Notes: generated by a model not told the origin, from the letters alone. 64,000 nucleotides of DNA from Rhodococcus sp. RD6.2 (GCF_001040705.1 NZ_CVQP01000009.1:354139-418138), one strand, 5' to 3'. Shown: positions 35,035 to 44,344, counted from the first letter of the stretch. Numbers and translations are program-made.

Positions 35035-37158
35035 TCACACCCTTGCGAGGCGTTCCTCGGTGGCGCCGCCCTCGACGTCGAGGTTCGGCAACGTCCGCTC
35101 CAACCAGGCCGGCGCCCACCAGTTGAACCGGCCGAGGAGCGCCATCGTCGCGGGCACGAGCACCATCCGCACGATCGTGACGTCGATGAGGACGGCGACT
35201 GCGAGGCCGACGCCCAGCATCTTCACGGTGACGTCCGCGTCGAGCGCGAAGCCGGTGAACACGGCGATCATGATGGCGGCGGCACTGGTGATGACGCGTC
35301 CCGTCGCGGCGAGACCCTGCACCACCGCGCCGTGCGGATCGCCGCTGCGGAGCCACATTTCACGGACCCGGGACAGCAGGAACACCTCGTAGTCCATGGA
35401 CAGCCCGAACAGGATCGTGAACATGAGGATCGGCACCCAACTCGACACGGGTGTCCGGCCGGGCAATCCGAGAGCGGTTGCACCCCAACCCCACTGGAAC
35501 ACGGCCACCATCACCCCGTAGGTCGCAGCGACGGACAGCAGGTTCATCGCCGCCGCTTTCACCGCGACGACGGGTGCGCGGAACACGACGGTCAGCAGCG
35601 CCACGGACAGCGCGACGACGATTCCGACGACCAGCCACAGCCGCTCCGCGAGCCGGGCGGAGATGTCGACGAACGTCGCGGTGACGCCGGTGATGTGGAC
35701 GCCGGCCGGCAGTGACGCCCGCAGGCGGTGCACCGTCTCGGTCGTCGCCTCGTTCTGGGGCGCCGTGGTCGGTTCGGCCGTGACGACGGCGGCGCGGCCG
35801 TCCGCGTTGACGATCGGCGGTGTCACGCGGGCGATGCCGGGATCCTGGCTCAGGGTCGCGGCGACCGCCGTCGGGTCGACCCCGCTGCTCCTGTCCACCG
35901 CGACCAGGAGGGGGCCGTTCGTGCCGGGCCCGAACTCGGCTGCCACGAGGTCGTGTGCGACGCGGATGGTGTTCGAGGTGGGTGCGCTGCCTGCGTCCTG
36001 CGGCCACGTCCGCATCTGCAGCACCGGCGCCGCGAGCAGCAGGAGCAGGAGCAGCGCGCCGACGGCCCACGGCCACGGGCGGCGTCCCACCCGACGCGCC
36101 CAACGGGCGGTCAGCGGCTCACGTGCTGCTCGTGGCCGGGACGCACGACCCCGGCGTCCCAGCACGCCGCGCCTCTGGCGTCCGAGTACGCGAAGTCCGG
36201 CCAGTCCGCACAGCGCCGGCACGAGGGTGATCGCCGCCAGCATCACCGCCCCGACAGTCAGGAACGTCGCGTACCCGAACGACGAGTACACGGGCAGGCC
36301 GGCCAGTCGCAGCCCGAACAGCGACACGAGGACCGTCGACCCTGCGAACACCACGGACACGCCTGCGGTCCCGTTGGCGTAGCCGGCGGCCTCCCGCGGT
36401 GCCATTCCGTCACGCAGACCGTCGGCGTAGCGCGTCACCAGCAGCAACGCGTAGTCGATGCCGACACCGATCCCGACCATGGTCGCGATGGTCGGCGCGA
36501 TCGTGCTGACGTCGGTGACGGCCGCAGCCGCCGTGATCAGTGCGCCGCCGACCCCGACGCCGGTCAACGCGACCAGCAGCGGCAGGCCCGCGGCGACCAC
36601 GGAGCCGAACGCGAACACGAGGATCAGCAGCGCGACCCCGATGCCGATCAGCTCCGCGGAACCGGACGGAGCGGAGTTGTTCTCGTGGACCTCGCCGCCG
36701 AACTCCACCTGGAGGCCCGCGGTGCGGGTGTCCGCGGCGGCGGCCTCGAGCGGATCGGTCCCTTCGGATCCGGTGAAGTCGGTGACGGGGATCGAGTACC
36801 GGACGTCGAGGATCGCGGTGTCGCCGCCGTCGGACAGGCGCGGCGGCGCCACGAACCCCACGCCGGGAAGCTCGGCGAGGCGTTCGCCGAGTGACGACAG
36901 TTCCGCTGCGGGCACGGCGCCGTCGGGGGAGTGCACGACCACCCGCGCGTCCGTTCCGGACATTGCCGGGAATCGGTCGGCGAGCAGGTGCGCGCCCGGA
37001 GTTGACGCGAGGCCGGGGATGTCGTAGTCGTCGCGGGTTTCTCCGCCTGCGACGACGGCAAGCGTCACGGCGGTCGCGAGGATCGCCGCCCAGAGGGACA
37101 GGATGCGCCAGGGATGCGCGGCGCCGGCCGAACCGACGCGATACAGGAAGGTGCTCAT
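35035..37158 (-). CDS. MmpL/RND-family exporter
   Basis: A 707-residue RND-type transporter with 11-12 helices in two similar halves, each with one helix, a large extracytoplasmic domain and a five-helix block. Proton-relay residues are visible in GVGIDYALLLVTRYADGLRDG (first half) and GLSMDYEVFLLSRVREMW (second half, Asp-Tyr pair). The size is that of the smaller actinobacterial MMPL proteins that export lipids, siderophores or drugs. It lies 22 bases after the large AfsR-like regulator gene on the same strand and is probably cotranscribed and controlled with it. Substrate unknown. Confidence 0.88.
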   Translation of the reverse strand: MSTFLYRVGSAGAAHPWRILSLWAAILATAVTLAVVAGGETRDDYDIPGLASTPGAHLLADRFPAMSGTDARVVVHSPDGAVPAAELSSLGERLAELPGVGFVAPPRLSDGGDTAILDVRYSIPVTDFTGSEGTDPLEAAAADTRTAGLQVEFGGEVHENNSAPSGSAELIGIGVALLILVFAFGSVVAAGLPLLVALTGVGVGGALITAAAAVTDVSTIAPTIATMVGIGVGIDYALLLVTRYADGLRDGMAPREAAGYANGTAGVSVVFAGSTVLVSLFGLRLAGLPVYSSFGYATFLTVGAVMLAAITLVPALCGLAGLRVLGRQRRGVLGRRGRASRPRAAREPLTARWARRVGRRPWPWAVGALLLLLLLAAPVLQMRTWPQDAGSAPTSNTIRVAHDLVAAEFGPGTNGPLLVAVDRSSGVDPTAVAATLSQDPGIARVTPPIVNADGRAAVVTAEPTTAPQNEATTETVHRLRASLPAGVHITGVTATFVDISARLAERLWLVVGIVVALSVALLTVVFRAPVVAVKAAAMNLLSVAATYGVMVAVFQWGWGATALGLPGRTPVSSWVPILMFTILFGLSMDYEVFLLSRVREMWLRSGDPHGAVVQGLAATGRVITSAAAIMIAVFTGFALDADVTVKMLGVGLAVAVLIDVTIVRMVLVPATMALLGRFNWWAPAWLERTLPNLDVEGGATEERLARV

Positions 37159-37180
37159 GGCACCACGGTCACGCCTGCCG

Positions 37181-40100
37181 CTAGTGGACGACTTGGAGTC
37201 GGCTTCGTGCCGCGTCGATCCATTGCGGGCACCCGCATCGACGTGCCAGTTCTTCCGCCGCCTTCAGGTGGACGACCGCCTCCTCCGGCCGCCCCAGCAG
37301 CAGTTCCAGGTCCGCGAGCACCGTGTCGACGGGTCCCATCGTGAACGAGCCGGTGTCGGCGCCACCGAGCTGACCGGAGTACTGCGCCAGTTGCGGGTAC
37401 AGGTGCGCGGCCTCCTCCCTCGACCCCAGTGCCGCGACCGCGATGCCCCGCTGCGTCAGGAGGAACCCGTGGAAGAAGTCGGATCGGACGGGCCGCAAAC
37501 CCACCCGCAGGGGCGGTGCCTCGGCTGCCTTGCCGTTGGCGGCGAGCGCGATGGTGAGTGGGTCGACGATCACGTCCGTTGCAGCCGTGTCGAGCGCCCG
37601 GATCATCTCCTCGAATTCGCCGGTCCGGCCCTGCGTCACCCGCAGCGAGAACAGGGCGAGAAGCAGGATTCCGTCGGCGTCGATCTCGCCGTGTCCCCGG
37701 AACTCCCGATGGGCCTGCAGGTACATCTCCTCGGCGGCGTCGAGATCACCGGACGCGTGCGCGAGCATTCCGTGCACCATCGAATTCGACGCCTGCGCCT
37801 GTTTCCAGCGGTACCGCTTCGCGAGGGCCTCGTTGTGCTCGAGGTGCTGACGTCCAGTGTCGAAGTCGCCTCGTGCGCACGCGATCTGGAGTTCGGAATA
37901 GTTGCCGATCAGTGCGAACGCCGCCCGGTCCTCGTCCTCGCCGAGGATGATCATCTCGGCCCCGATCGCGGCCCGGACCTCGACGGGAAGTGCGCCGTGC
38001 CGCAGCTCGATCCGCGAGTTCAACGCCAGGCCGAGCAGGTCCGGATCGTCGAGGTGACGTGCCAGTTCCTCCGCCTCCGCGCTTGCCGACTCGGTGCGCG
38101 CGTCATCCTCCCCGTACACCTCGTCGACGAGGATCACCAGCAGCCGGCACCGCTGCTCGTCGGTCAGGTTCGGCAGCGTCAACGCCCGCTCGATCGCCGC
38201 GACGACCCTCGTGTCGATCAGCCCGTACGGCCGGTTGATCCAGGGCGTCGGCGTGTCCCACGCGGTCAGGGACCGGACGATCAGATCGTCGCGTCCCGCC
38301 GCCTCTGCCACGGACAGGGCCCGATCGCGGGTCTCGCGGGCGGGTGCGGCCGCACCGTTCACGAGGTGGCTGCGTCCGAGGCGGGCCAGTGTGTCGACCC
38401 GCTCGTCGATATCGCGGCCGGGAAGTCGCTCCTTCGCGGGCAGTCGGTCCATCGCAGCCAGCGCCTGCTCGTAGTGCAGTGCGGCCGCGTCGTGCGCGAA
38501 ACGGGCCTCCGCCTGCCGGGCCGCGTCGAGCGCGTGGTCCGCGGCGCGGCGGGCCGTACTCGACGACAGCGCCGCTCCGAAATGGTGAGCCAACGCCGAT
38601 GCGTCCTGGGGATGGATCTCTTCCACGGCCTCGGCGACCCGCAGGTGCCAGCGCGCACGGCGCACCTGCGACAGGTCCCCGAGAAGGACGTCGCGGACGA
38701 GGGCGTGAGTGAACCGGACGGTCGACGGGTCCGGCTCGTCGAGCAGTCCGGCGACGACACCTGCCTCGACGGCATCGAGCGTCTCGTTCTCGCCGAGTTC
38801 CACAGCCCGCAGCAGGACCTCGACATCGGCCTGTCTGCCGATCACCGCGATCAGCCGCAGCACCGACACCGCGACTTCGGGGAGCCGTGCGAACCGCCTG
38901 CGCAGCACGTCACGGACGCCGTCGGGGACGTCGGAGGTGGCGACGAGCTCACCCTCACTGCCGAGCAGACGCGCACTCTCGCGCAGGTAGAAGGGGTTGC
39001 CGCCGGTCCGCTCGGTCAGGGCGCGCACCGTCGCGTCGTCGGCGTCCCCACCCGTCACCTCCCGCACGAGGGCCGCCGCGTCCGCCGTGGACAGTCCGAC
39101 GAGCCGGATCCGTTCGGGTGTCAGCGGCGCCAGCGCCGCCAACGTCGATTCCAGATTCGCGTCGGTCTCGTCCGGACGGTAGGCGGCCACCAGCAGCACC
39201 GGCACCGACTCCGCGACCCGCGTCACCAGCGCCAGGGTCTCCGCGTCCGCACGGTGCAGGTCGTCGAGGAACAGCGCCAACGGCCGGTCCCGCTGGGCGA
39301 GTGCGAGGTAGTCGGTGACGGCGCGGTGCAGGAGGAAGCGGCCGTGTGCCGACGACGACCCGCCGGCCTCGGTGGTCAACGAGGCCGCCATCACCGCGTC
39401 GTCGAGCAGCGGCGCCAGCGCGGCCGCGAGCGGACCGGGATCGACCTCGACCGCCAGCGCACGCAGGATCTCCACCCAGGCCCACGCGGGCGGCGCACCC
39501 TCGGCTTCGGGGCATCGTCCGACGAGGACGCGCGTGCCGTCGAGTTCGGCGCGAAAGCGCAGCAGCAGTTCGGTTTTCCCGCCGCCCGCCTCGGCGGACA
39601 CCAGTGCGACCCGGGCTCGGTCCGACGCCTCTGCTGCCACCGCAACCAGGGCGTCCAGCTCGGTGCGCCTGCCGACGAACACTCGATCCGCGGAGCGCGG
39701 GGCCGGTGCAGGCGCCGGCGGTACAGCGGGAGTCCGGACCGGCTGCGCGTTCACCTGAGGTCGAGGCTGAGGCTGCGGCAGCCGCTGCGCCAGCAGATCC
39801 GATTCCAGTTGCTGCAGGGCGGCCCCGGGGTCGAGGCCCAGTTCGTCCGCCAGGATGCCGCGCGCCCGGCGAAGCGCGGCCAGCGCGTCGGCCTGTCTGC
39901 CGCTCGCATGCAGGCCCAGCGCGAGCAACCGCCAGCTCTCCTCCCGCAACGGATGCGCCCGCGTCAGTGCGCCCGCCTCCGCGACGGCGCCCGCCGGATC
40001 GCCGGTGTCGAGCATCGCCGACGCCAGTCGCTCGTGGGCGACGAGCCGCAGTTCGTCGAGGCGTGCCACCTCCGGTGCCGCCCAGTCGTTGGCGGCGAAC

Positions 40101-40537
40101 TCGGCGTAGGCCGTCCCGCGCCACAGACCGAGGGATTCCTCGAGCAGTCGGCGCCTCTCCGCCGGCGCATGCCCATCGGCGGCGCGCAGCAGTGCCTCGA
40201 ACCGCCATGCGTCGACGTCCTCGGAGCCGAGGACGACGCAGTAGCCGGGGGCCTTGCTGACCAGCACCGATGCCGCCGCACGGGGTGCGCGTCCCGGCTC
40301 GAGCGCGCGACGCAGGTTCGACACGTACGCCTGCAGTGCGCCGAGTGCGCGCGGCGGCGGTTCGCCGTGCCACAGGTCGTCGATGAGCCTGTCGACGGAC
40401 ACCACCGAGCCGCGGGCGATCAGCAGCAGCGCCAGGACACCGCGTTGCCGGGGACCACCGAGGTCGAGTGACCCGCCCGCAGCTTCCCCATCACTCGAGG
40501 AGTCCGCATCCATCGAGCCCAACACCCGTATGTGCAC
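37181..40537 (-). CDS. Large AfsR/SARP-family regulator with AAA ATPase and TPR-like C-terminus
   Basis: A 1118-residue regulator. An OmpR-like winged helix (about 1-105; QRGVLALLLIARGSVVSVDR, then LQAYVSNLRRALEPG) and the bacterial transcriptional activator domain (BTAD, about 108-255) are followed by a Pro-rich linker (255-282). An STAND/AAA ATPase starts at 285 (VGRRTELDAL; Walker A AEAGGGKT at 315-322; Walker B LALFLDDLHRAD), and a helical, TPR-like C-terminal half of about 500 residues completes it. Such regulators activate antibiotic or stress genes by binding heptamer repeats spaced 11 bp; exactly such a box lies upstream at 40561-40600. Start is GTG 40537. Confidence 0.9.
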   Translation of the reverse strand: MHIRVLGSMDADSSSDGEAAGGSLDLGGPRQRGVLALLLIARGSVVSVDRLIDDLWHGEPPPRALGALQAYVSNLRRALEPGRAPRAAASVLVSKAPGYCVVLGSEDVDAWRFEALLRAADGHAPAERRRLLEESLGLWRGTAYAEFAANDWAAPEVARLDELRLVAHERLASAMLDTGDPAGAVAEAGALTRAHPLREESWRLLALGLHASGRQADALAALRRARGILADELGLDPGAALQQLESDLLAQRLPQPQPRPQVNAQPVRTPAVPPAPAPAPRSADRVFVGRRTELDALVAVAAEASDRARVALVSAEAGGGKTELLLRFRAELDGTRVLVGRCPEAEGAPPAWAWVEILRALAVEVDPGPLAAALAPLLDDAVMAASLTTEAGGSSSAHGRFLLHRAVTDYLALAQRDRPLALFLDDLHRADAETLALVTRVAESVPVLLVAAYRPDETDANLESTLAALAPLTPERIRLVGLSTADAAALVREVTGGDADDATVRALTERTGGNPFYLRESARLLGSEGELVATSDVPDGVRDVLRRRFARLPEVAVSVLRLIAVIGRQADVEVLLRAVELGENETLDAVEAGVVAGLLDEPDPSTVRFTHALVRDVLLGDLSQVRRARWHLRVAEAVEEIHPQDASALAHHFGAALSSSTARRAADHALDAARQAEARFAHDAAALHYEQALAAMDRLPAKERLPGRDIDERVDTLARLGRSHLVNGAAAPARETRDRALSVAEAAGRDDLIVRSLTAWDTPTPWINRPYGLIDTRVVAAIERALTLPNLTDEQRCRLLVILVDEVYGEDDARTESASAEAEELARHLDDPDLLGLALNSRIELRHGALPVEVRAAIGAEMIILGEDEDRAAFALIGNYSELQIACARGDFDTGRQHLEHNEALAKRYRWKQAQASNSMVHGMLAHASGDLDAAEEMYLQAHREFRGHGEIDADGILLLALFSLRVTQGRTGEFEEMIRALDTAATDVIVDPLTIALAANGKAAEAPPLRVGLRPVRSDFFHGFLLTQRGIAVAALGSREEAAHLYPQLAQYSGQLGGADTGSFTMGPVDTVLADLELLLGRPEEAVVHLKAAEELARRCGCPQWIDAARSRLQVVH

Positions 40538-40560
40538 TGCACAACTTTAGGTGCGGACGG

Positions 40561-40600
40561 GTCCGAGTGGGGTCCAAGTCGGGTGCAAGAGAGCCACAAG
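40561..40600 (+). promoter_or_regulatory. Candidate SARP binding box: four heptamers at 11-bp spacing
   Basis: GTCCGAG (40561), GTCCAAG (40572), GTGCAAG (40583) and CCACAAG (40594) start exactly 11 bases apart, so they lie on the same helix face. This is the known geometry of SARP/BTAD binding sites. It lies between the divergent AfsR-like gene (start 40537) and hemerythrin gene (start 40670), so it could serve either. The rest of the 40538-40669 gap shows only the hemerythrin ribosome site. Confidence 0.55.
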
Positions 40601-40669
40601 TGGGTCGGGTGATCGTGAATCCAGTCAGCAGAACCCAGACCTCGCAGTATCCGACCCAGGAGGCACACC

Positions 40670-41341
40670 ATGAGCACGCTCACCGCGACCGACCGCCCGG
40701 ACACCGGGGACATGATCCTCGCCCACAACATCTTCAGGCACGCGTTCGGCAGCCTGCCCGAGTTGATCCGCGCCGTCCCCGAGGGCGACACCGCGCGGGC
40801 CCGCCGGTTGGTCGAGTTCCAGACCGAGATCGCCACAGGGCTGCACCATCACCACACTGGTGAGGACGAGCTGATGTGGCCGCTGCTGCTCGACCGTGTC
40901 CCGACCGATCACGCGCTGGTGCTGCGGATGGAGGAGCAGCACGAGCGGATCGGTGAGCTCCTCGACCGCGCGGGAACCCGGGCCGCCACCTTCGAACTGT
41001 CGGCGTCGCGCAGCGACGGCGAGGCCTGGGCGTCGACGGTGTCCGCGCTGTTCACAGCGCTCGACGAGCACCTGCGTGAGGAAGAGGCGCACATCCTTCC
41101 GTTGGCGGAGGCGAACATGACGGTGGCCGAATGGGAGCAGCTCGGTGAGCGCGGGCGCGGGTCGGTTCCTGCCAACCGTCAGCTGATCCTGCTCGGATTC
41201 CTGCTGCTCGGCGCGACGCCGGACCAGCGCCGCCGCGTGCTGTCCGAGGCGCCGCTGGCCGCACGGATCGCGTGGCGGCTGGTCGGCAAGCGCGCGTTCG
41301 CGAAGGAGTACCGCGAGATCTTCGGACGCAACCCGGCGTGA
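40670..41341 (+). CDS. Hemerythrin HHE-domain protein
   Basis: A 223-residue protein with an N-terminal four-helix hemerythrin domain. Di-iron ligands are likely among His19 (LAHNIFRH), the HHHHTGEDE cluster near 59-67, His91 (EEQHERI) and the HLREEEAHILP segment near 138-147. About 70 C-terminal residues follow (LLGATPDQRRRVLSEAP), as in other actinobacterial HHE proteins. It may bind O2, NO or peroxide, or act as an iron/redox sensor in the cytosol. GGAGG lies 7-11 bases before the ATG. It is divergent from the SARP-type regulator and is its most obvious candidate target. Confidence 0.88.
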   Translation: MSTLTATDRPDTGDMILAHNIFRHAFGSLPELIRAVPEGDTARARRLVEFQTEIATGLHHHHTGEDELMWPLLLDRVPTDHALVLRMEEQHERIGELLDRAGTRAATFELSASRSDGEAWASTVSALFTALDEHLREEEAHILPLAEANMTVAEWEQLGERGRGSVPANRQLILLGFLLLGATPDQRRRVLSEAPLAARIAWRLVGKRAFAKEYREIFGRNPA

Positions 41342-41364
41342 TCCCCGTGGCCGCGTTCACCGGC

Positions 41365-42447
41365 TCAGGGAACGGGCAGGCCGTCGAGGTACGCGAGCAG
41401 TTCCCCCGCCGCGGCCCGTCCGCCGCGGTTGGCGCCGATCGTGCTCGCGGACGGCCCGTACCCCAGCAGGTGCACCCGCGGGTCGGCGGCGACCTGGGTC
41501 GCGAGCCGCCCCGTCATGGTGATGCCGCCACCCGGTCCGCGCAGATGCAGCGGTGCGAGGTGGTCGAGGGAACTGCGAAAGCCGGTGCACCACAGGATGA
41601 CGTCGACATGCTGCTCGGTCCCGTCCGCCCATCGGACACCTTCCGGGGTGATCTCGGTGAACATCGGCCGCCGGTCCAGGGCGCCGCGCTCGCGGGCGGC
41701 GCGCAACGCCGGGGTCAGCGGCAGGCCCGTCACCGACACCACCGATCCGGGTGGGAGGCCGCGCCGAACCCGGTCCTCGACGATCGCGACGGCGGCGCGA
41801 CCCTCCTCGGGGGTGAACGGGGTGTCCCGGAACTCCGGCGGCCTCCTCGTCACCCAGGTGGTGGTCGTGACACGGGAGATCTCGTCGAGCAGCTGTACGG
41901 CCGAGATACCGCCGCCGACCACGAGGACGTGCCTTCCCGCGAACTCGTCGGCGGTGCGGTAGTCGCGGGTGTGCAGCGTTTGGCCCCGGAACGTCTCGGC
42001 GCCCGGATAGCGCGGCACGAAGGGTCGCTCCCACGTTCCGGTCGCGTTGACGATGCCGCGGGCCGTCACCGTCCCGTCGTCGGTCTCCACGGTCAGCGGG
42101 CCCGTCCCGGCGCCGTGATCGCACACGACGCGGACGTGGACCGGGCGACGTATCGGCAGGTCGAAGCGCTTCTCGTATTCGCCGTAGTACAGCGGGACGA
42201 CGTCGGACGCGTGTACTTCCTCGGGCGGTGATCCGTCCAGGATGTCGGTCATCGCCATGCCGGGCAGGTCGTGGACGCGGTTGACGGTGGTCAACGTCAG
42301 CGACGGCCATCGGAACTGCCACGCGCCACCCGGTCCGGGCGCGTGGTCGAGAACGACGAAGTCGGCACCGGCCCGGCGCAGGTGGTAACCAGCGGACAAC
42401 CCGGCCTGGCCCGCGCCGATCACGACGACATCGACAGTTTGCTGCAC
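41365..42447 (-). CDS. Flavin-containing monooxygenase-like NAD(P)/FAD oxidoreductase
   Basis: A 360-residue enzyme with two Rossmann motifs, GAGQAG (about 11-16, FAD) and GGGISA (about 175, NADPH). An FMO-like GGAWQFRWPSLTL segment, ATGTWERP and the C-terminal WCTGFRSSLDHL motif follow. It is shorter than FMO/BVMO enzymes and lacks the BVMO FxGxxxHxxxW fingerprint in canonical form (FRGQTLHTRDYR). It resembles CzcO/YdhS-type oxidoreductases. It probably oxygenates or reduces a small cytosolic substrate. The start is GTG 42447 with GAAGGTG upstream. It is divergent from echA6 with only 39 bases between. Confidence 0.82.
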   Translation of the reverse strand: MQQTVDVVVIGAGQAGLSAGYHLRRAGADFVVLDHAPGPGGAWQFRWPSLTLTTVNRVHDLPGMAMTDILDGSPPEEVHASDVVPLYYGEYEKRFDLPIRRPVHVRVVCDHGAGTGPLTVETDDGTVTARGIVNATGTWERPFVPRYPGAETFRGQTLHTRDYRTADEFAGRHVLVVGGGISAVQLLDEISRVTTTTWVTRRPPEFRDTPFTPEEGRAAVAIVEDRVRRGLPPGSVVSVTGLPLTPALRAARERGALDRRPMFTEITPEGVRWADGTEQHVDVILWCTGFRSSLDHLAPLHLRGPGGGITMTGRLATQVAADPRVHLLGYGPSASTIGANRGGRAAAGELLAYLDGLPVP

Positions 42448-42486
42448 AGTGGCACCTTCTCAGGTCGAAACGGTACGGTCACAATC

Positions 42487-43218
42487 ATGATCGGGACCAG
42501 CCGAGACGGCGATGTGGTGACCATCGAATTGCAGCGCGAGGATCGACGCAACGCGCTCAACACCGAACTGTGCGTCCTGCTGCGCGACGCCGTCGACGAG
42601 GTGGTCGCCGACGGGGCCCGGGTGATCGTGCTGACCGGGCAGGGCAGGGCCTTCTGCGCGGGCGCGGATCTGTCGGGCGACGTCTACGCCGACGGGTTCA
42701 CGGACACCCTCCTCGAAATGCTGCACACCATCGACTCGGCGCCGATCCCGGTGATCGCCGCGATCAACGGGCCCGCGGTGGGCGCGGGTACGCAGTTGGC
42801 CATCGCATCGGACCTGCGGGTCGTCACGCCGGACGCCTTCTTCGCGATCCCCGCGGTGAAGCTGGGGATTTCCGTGGACTCGTGGACGGTCAAGCGACTC
42901 TCCTCGCTGGTCGGCGGCGGACCCGCCCGCACGGTCCTGCTCGGCGCCGAGCAGATCTCGGCGGCCGACGCCTACACGTTCGGACTGGCCAACAAGATCG
43001 GCGACCTCGCCGCCGCGCAGGAGTGGGCCAAGCGGATCGCCGCGTTGGCGCCGCTGTCGCTGCGTCACCTCAAGATGGTCTTCAACGACGACGGCACGCA
43101 GGACGAGGCGCCGCAGGACCAGCTCGACGCCCTGCACGCCGCGTGGTCGAGCGAGGACATGCTCGAGGCGTCGCGGGCTCGGCACGAGAAGCGCACCCCG
43201 ACGTTCCGGGGGCGCTGA
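42487..43218 (+). CDS. echA6: EchA6-like crotonase-fold acyl-CoA-binding protein
   Basis: A 243-residue crotonase-fold protein, the same length as M. tuberculosis EchA6 (Rv0905), with matching segments (VIVLTGQGRAFCAGADLSGD, VTPDAFFAIPAVKLGIS, KRLSSLVGGGPAR). The oxyanion-hole region is kept. The two hydratase glutamates are not: P-E of active enzymes is P-A in IPAVKLG, and the second Glu position is also non-acidic. In mycobacteria EchA6 does not hydrate enoyl-CoA but ferries fatty acyl-CoA to the mycolate FAS-II system. The metallo-hydrolase gene starts 1 base after its stop. Confidence 0.88.
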   Translation: MIGTSRDGDVVTIELQREDRRNALNTELCVLLRDAVDEVVADGARVIVLTGQGRAFCAGADLSGDVYADGFTDTLLEMLHTIDSAPIPVIAAINGPAVGAGTQLAIASDLRVVTPDAFFAIPAVKLGISVDSWTVKRLSSLVGGGPARTVLLGAEQISAADAYTFGLANKIGDLAAAQEWAKRIAALAPLSLRHLKMVFNDDGTQDEAPQDQLDALHAAWSSEDMLEASRARHEKRTPTFRGR

Positions 43219-43219
43219 C

Positions 43220-44335
43220 GTGCGAGTGCGATCGGTCCTCGCCGCCGCCCTGGCAGGTGCTGCCGCCGCGACTCTCGCGCGGGCGGCGTGGGGTATCCCC
43301 GGGCAGATCGGTGCCTCCGCAGCTGCGATCGCGCCCCGCGTGGAGGGGTCGGCACGCTTCCGCGACAACAGGTTTCACAACACCGAACCGAGCGCTCAGG
43401 TGGTGCGCGCCGACGAATCCAGTCTGCTGTCGTCGGTGTTGACGCGCCGCAAGCTCGGTCGGCCCAGCCGGCCCATTCCGTTGGCGACACCGCTGGCGCC
43501 TGCGGAAGCCGCGGAGCTCGCGGTCACCTGGTACGGGCATGCCAGTGCCATCGTCGAGGTCGACGGACATCGGGTACTCACCGATCCGGTGTGGAGCCAC
43601 CGGGTTTCGCCGTCACCGATGATCGGACCCGCTCGGCTCCACCCGACGCCCGTCGAGGTCACCGCGCTGCCACCGGTCGACGCGATCCTGATCTCGCACG
43701 ACCACTACGACCACCTCGATCGCGCCACGATCGTCGCACTGCTGCGCACGCAGACGGCGCCGTTCGTGGTGCCGACGGGAATCGGTGCGCACCTGCGGCA
43801 TTGGCGGGTCCCCGAGGACCGGATCGTCGAACTCGACTGGGACGAGCAGACCACGATCGGGTCGTTGGTGCTCACCTGCACCGAGGCACGGCACTTCTCG
43901 GGCCGCGGGCTGCGACGCAACACGACGTTGTGGTCGTCGTGGGCGGTGCGCGGGCCGCAGCACGCGGTGTTCTTCGGCGGCGACACCGGGTACACCCCGC
44001 GGTTCGCCGAGATCGGGGAGCGTCACGGCCCCTTCGACCTGACCCTGCTGCCGGTCGGCGCCTACGACGAGCACTGGCCGGACATCCACATGAACCCGGA
44101 GGAGGCGGTGCGCATGCACACCGACCTCCAGGGTGGGGACGCGACCGCCGGCGTGCTCGTTCCGGTGCACTGGGCGACGTTCAATCTGGCGTTCCATCCG
44201 TGGGCCGAGCCGATCGTCCGCCTGGGCGTCGCCGCCGACGAGGTCGGAACCTGTGTGCGCGTGCCGATGCCGGGCCAGCGGATCGACGTTCTTCGTCCGG
44301 GTGCCCAACGGCCCTGGTGGCTCCGCCTGGCCTAA
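43220..44335 (+). CDS. Metallo-beta-lactamase-fold hydrolase (NAPE-PLD/UlaG-like, Rv0906 type)
   Basis: A 371-residue protein with a hydrophobic N-terminus (AAALAGAAAATLARAAWG), possibly a signal anchor. The MBL domain has WYGHASAIVEVDGHRVLTDPVWS, metal motif SHDHYDHLD, a further His in ARHFSGRG, Asp in FGGDTGYTP and a final His in PVHWATFNLAFHPW. This layout matches NAPE-hydrolysing phospholipase D-like and RomA-type enzymes, so a phospholipid-like phosphodiester may be the substrate. Position equals Rv0906; it directly follows echA6. Confidence 0.85.
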   Translation: MRVRSVLAAALAGAAAATLARAAWGIPGQIGASAAAIAPRVEGSARFRDNRFHNTEPSAQVVRADESSLLSSVLTRRKLGRPSRPIPLATPLAPAEAAELAVTWYGHASAIVEVDGHRVLTDPVWSHRVSPSPMIGPARLHPTPVEVTALPPVDAILISHDHYDHLDRATIVALLRTQTAPFVVPTGIGAHLRHWRVPEDRIVELDWDEQTTIGSLVLTCTEARHFSGRGLRRNTTLWSSWAVRGPQHAVFFGGDTGYTPRFAEIGERHGPFDLTLLPVGAYDEHWPDIHMNPEEAVRMHTDLQGGDATAGVLVPVHWATFNLAFHPWAEPIVRLGVAADEVGTCVRVPMPGQRIDVLRPGAQRPWWLRLA

Positions 44336-44344
44336 CCTGAGGGC

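Noticed and set aside
32972-35356. Long minus-strand open frame of about 790 codons
   Set aside because: Spans parts of the ABC-F, AKR and MmpL genes in the wrong frame; three recognised proteins explain the same DNA.
37103-40471. Open frame of about 1120 codons on the + strand
   Set aside because: It is antisense to the AfsR-like gene; its translation is Arg/Gly/His-rich without any domain, as expected for the complement of high-GC coding DNA.
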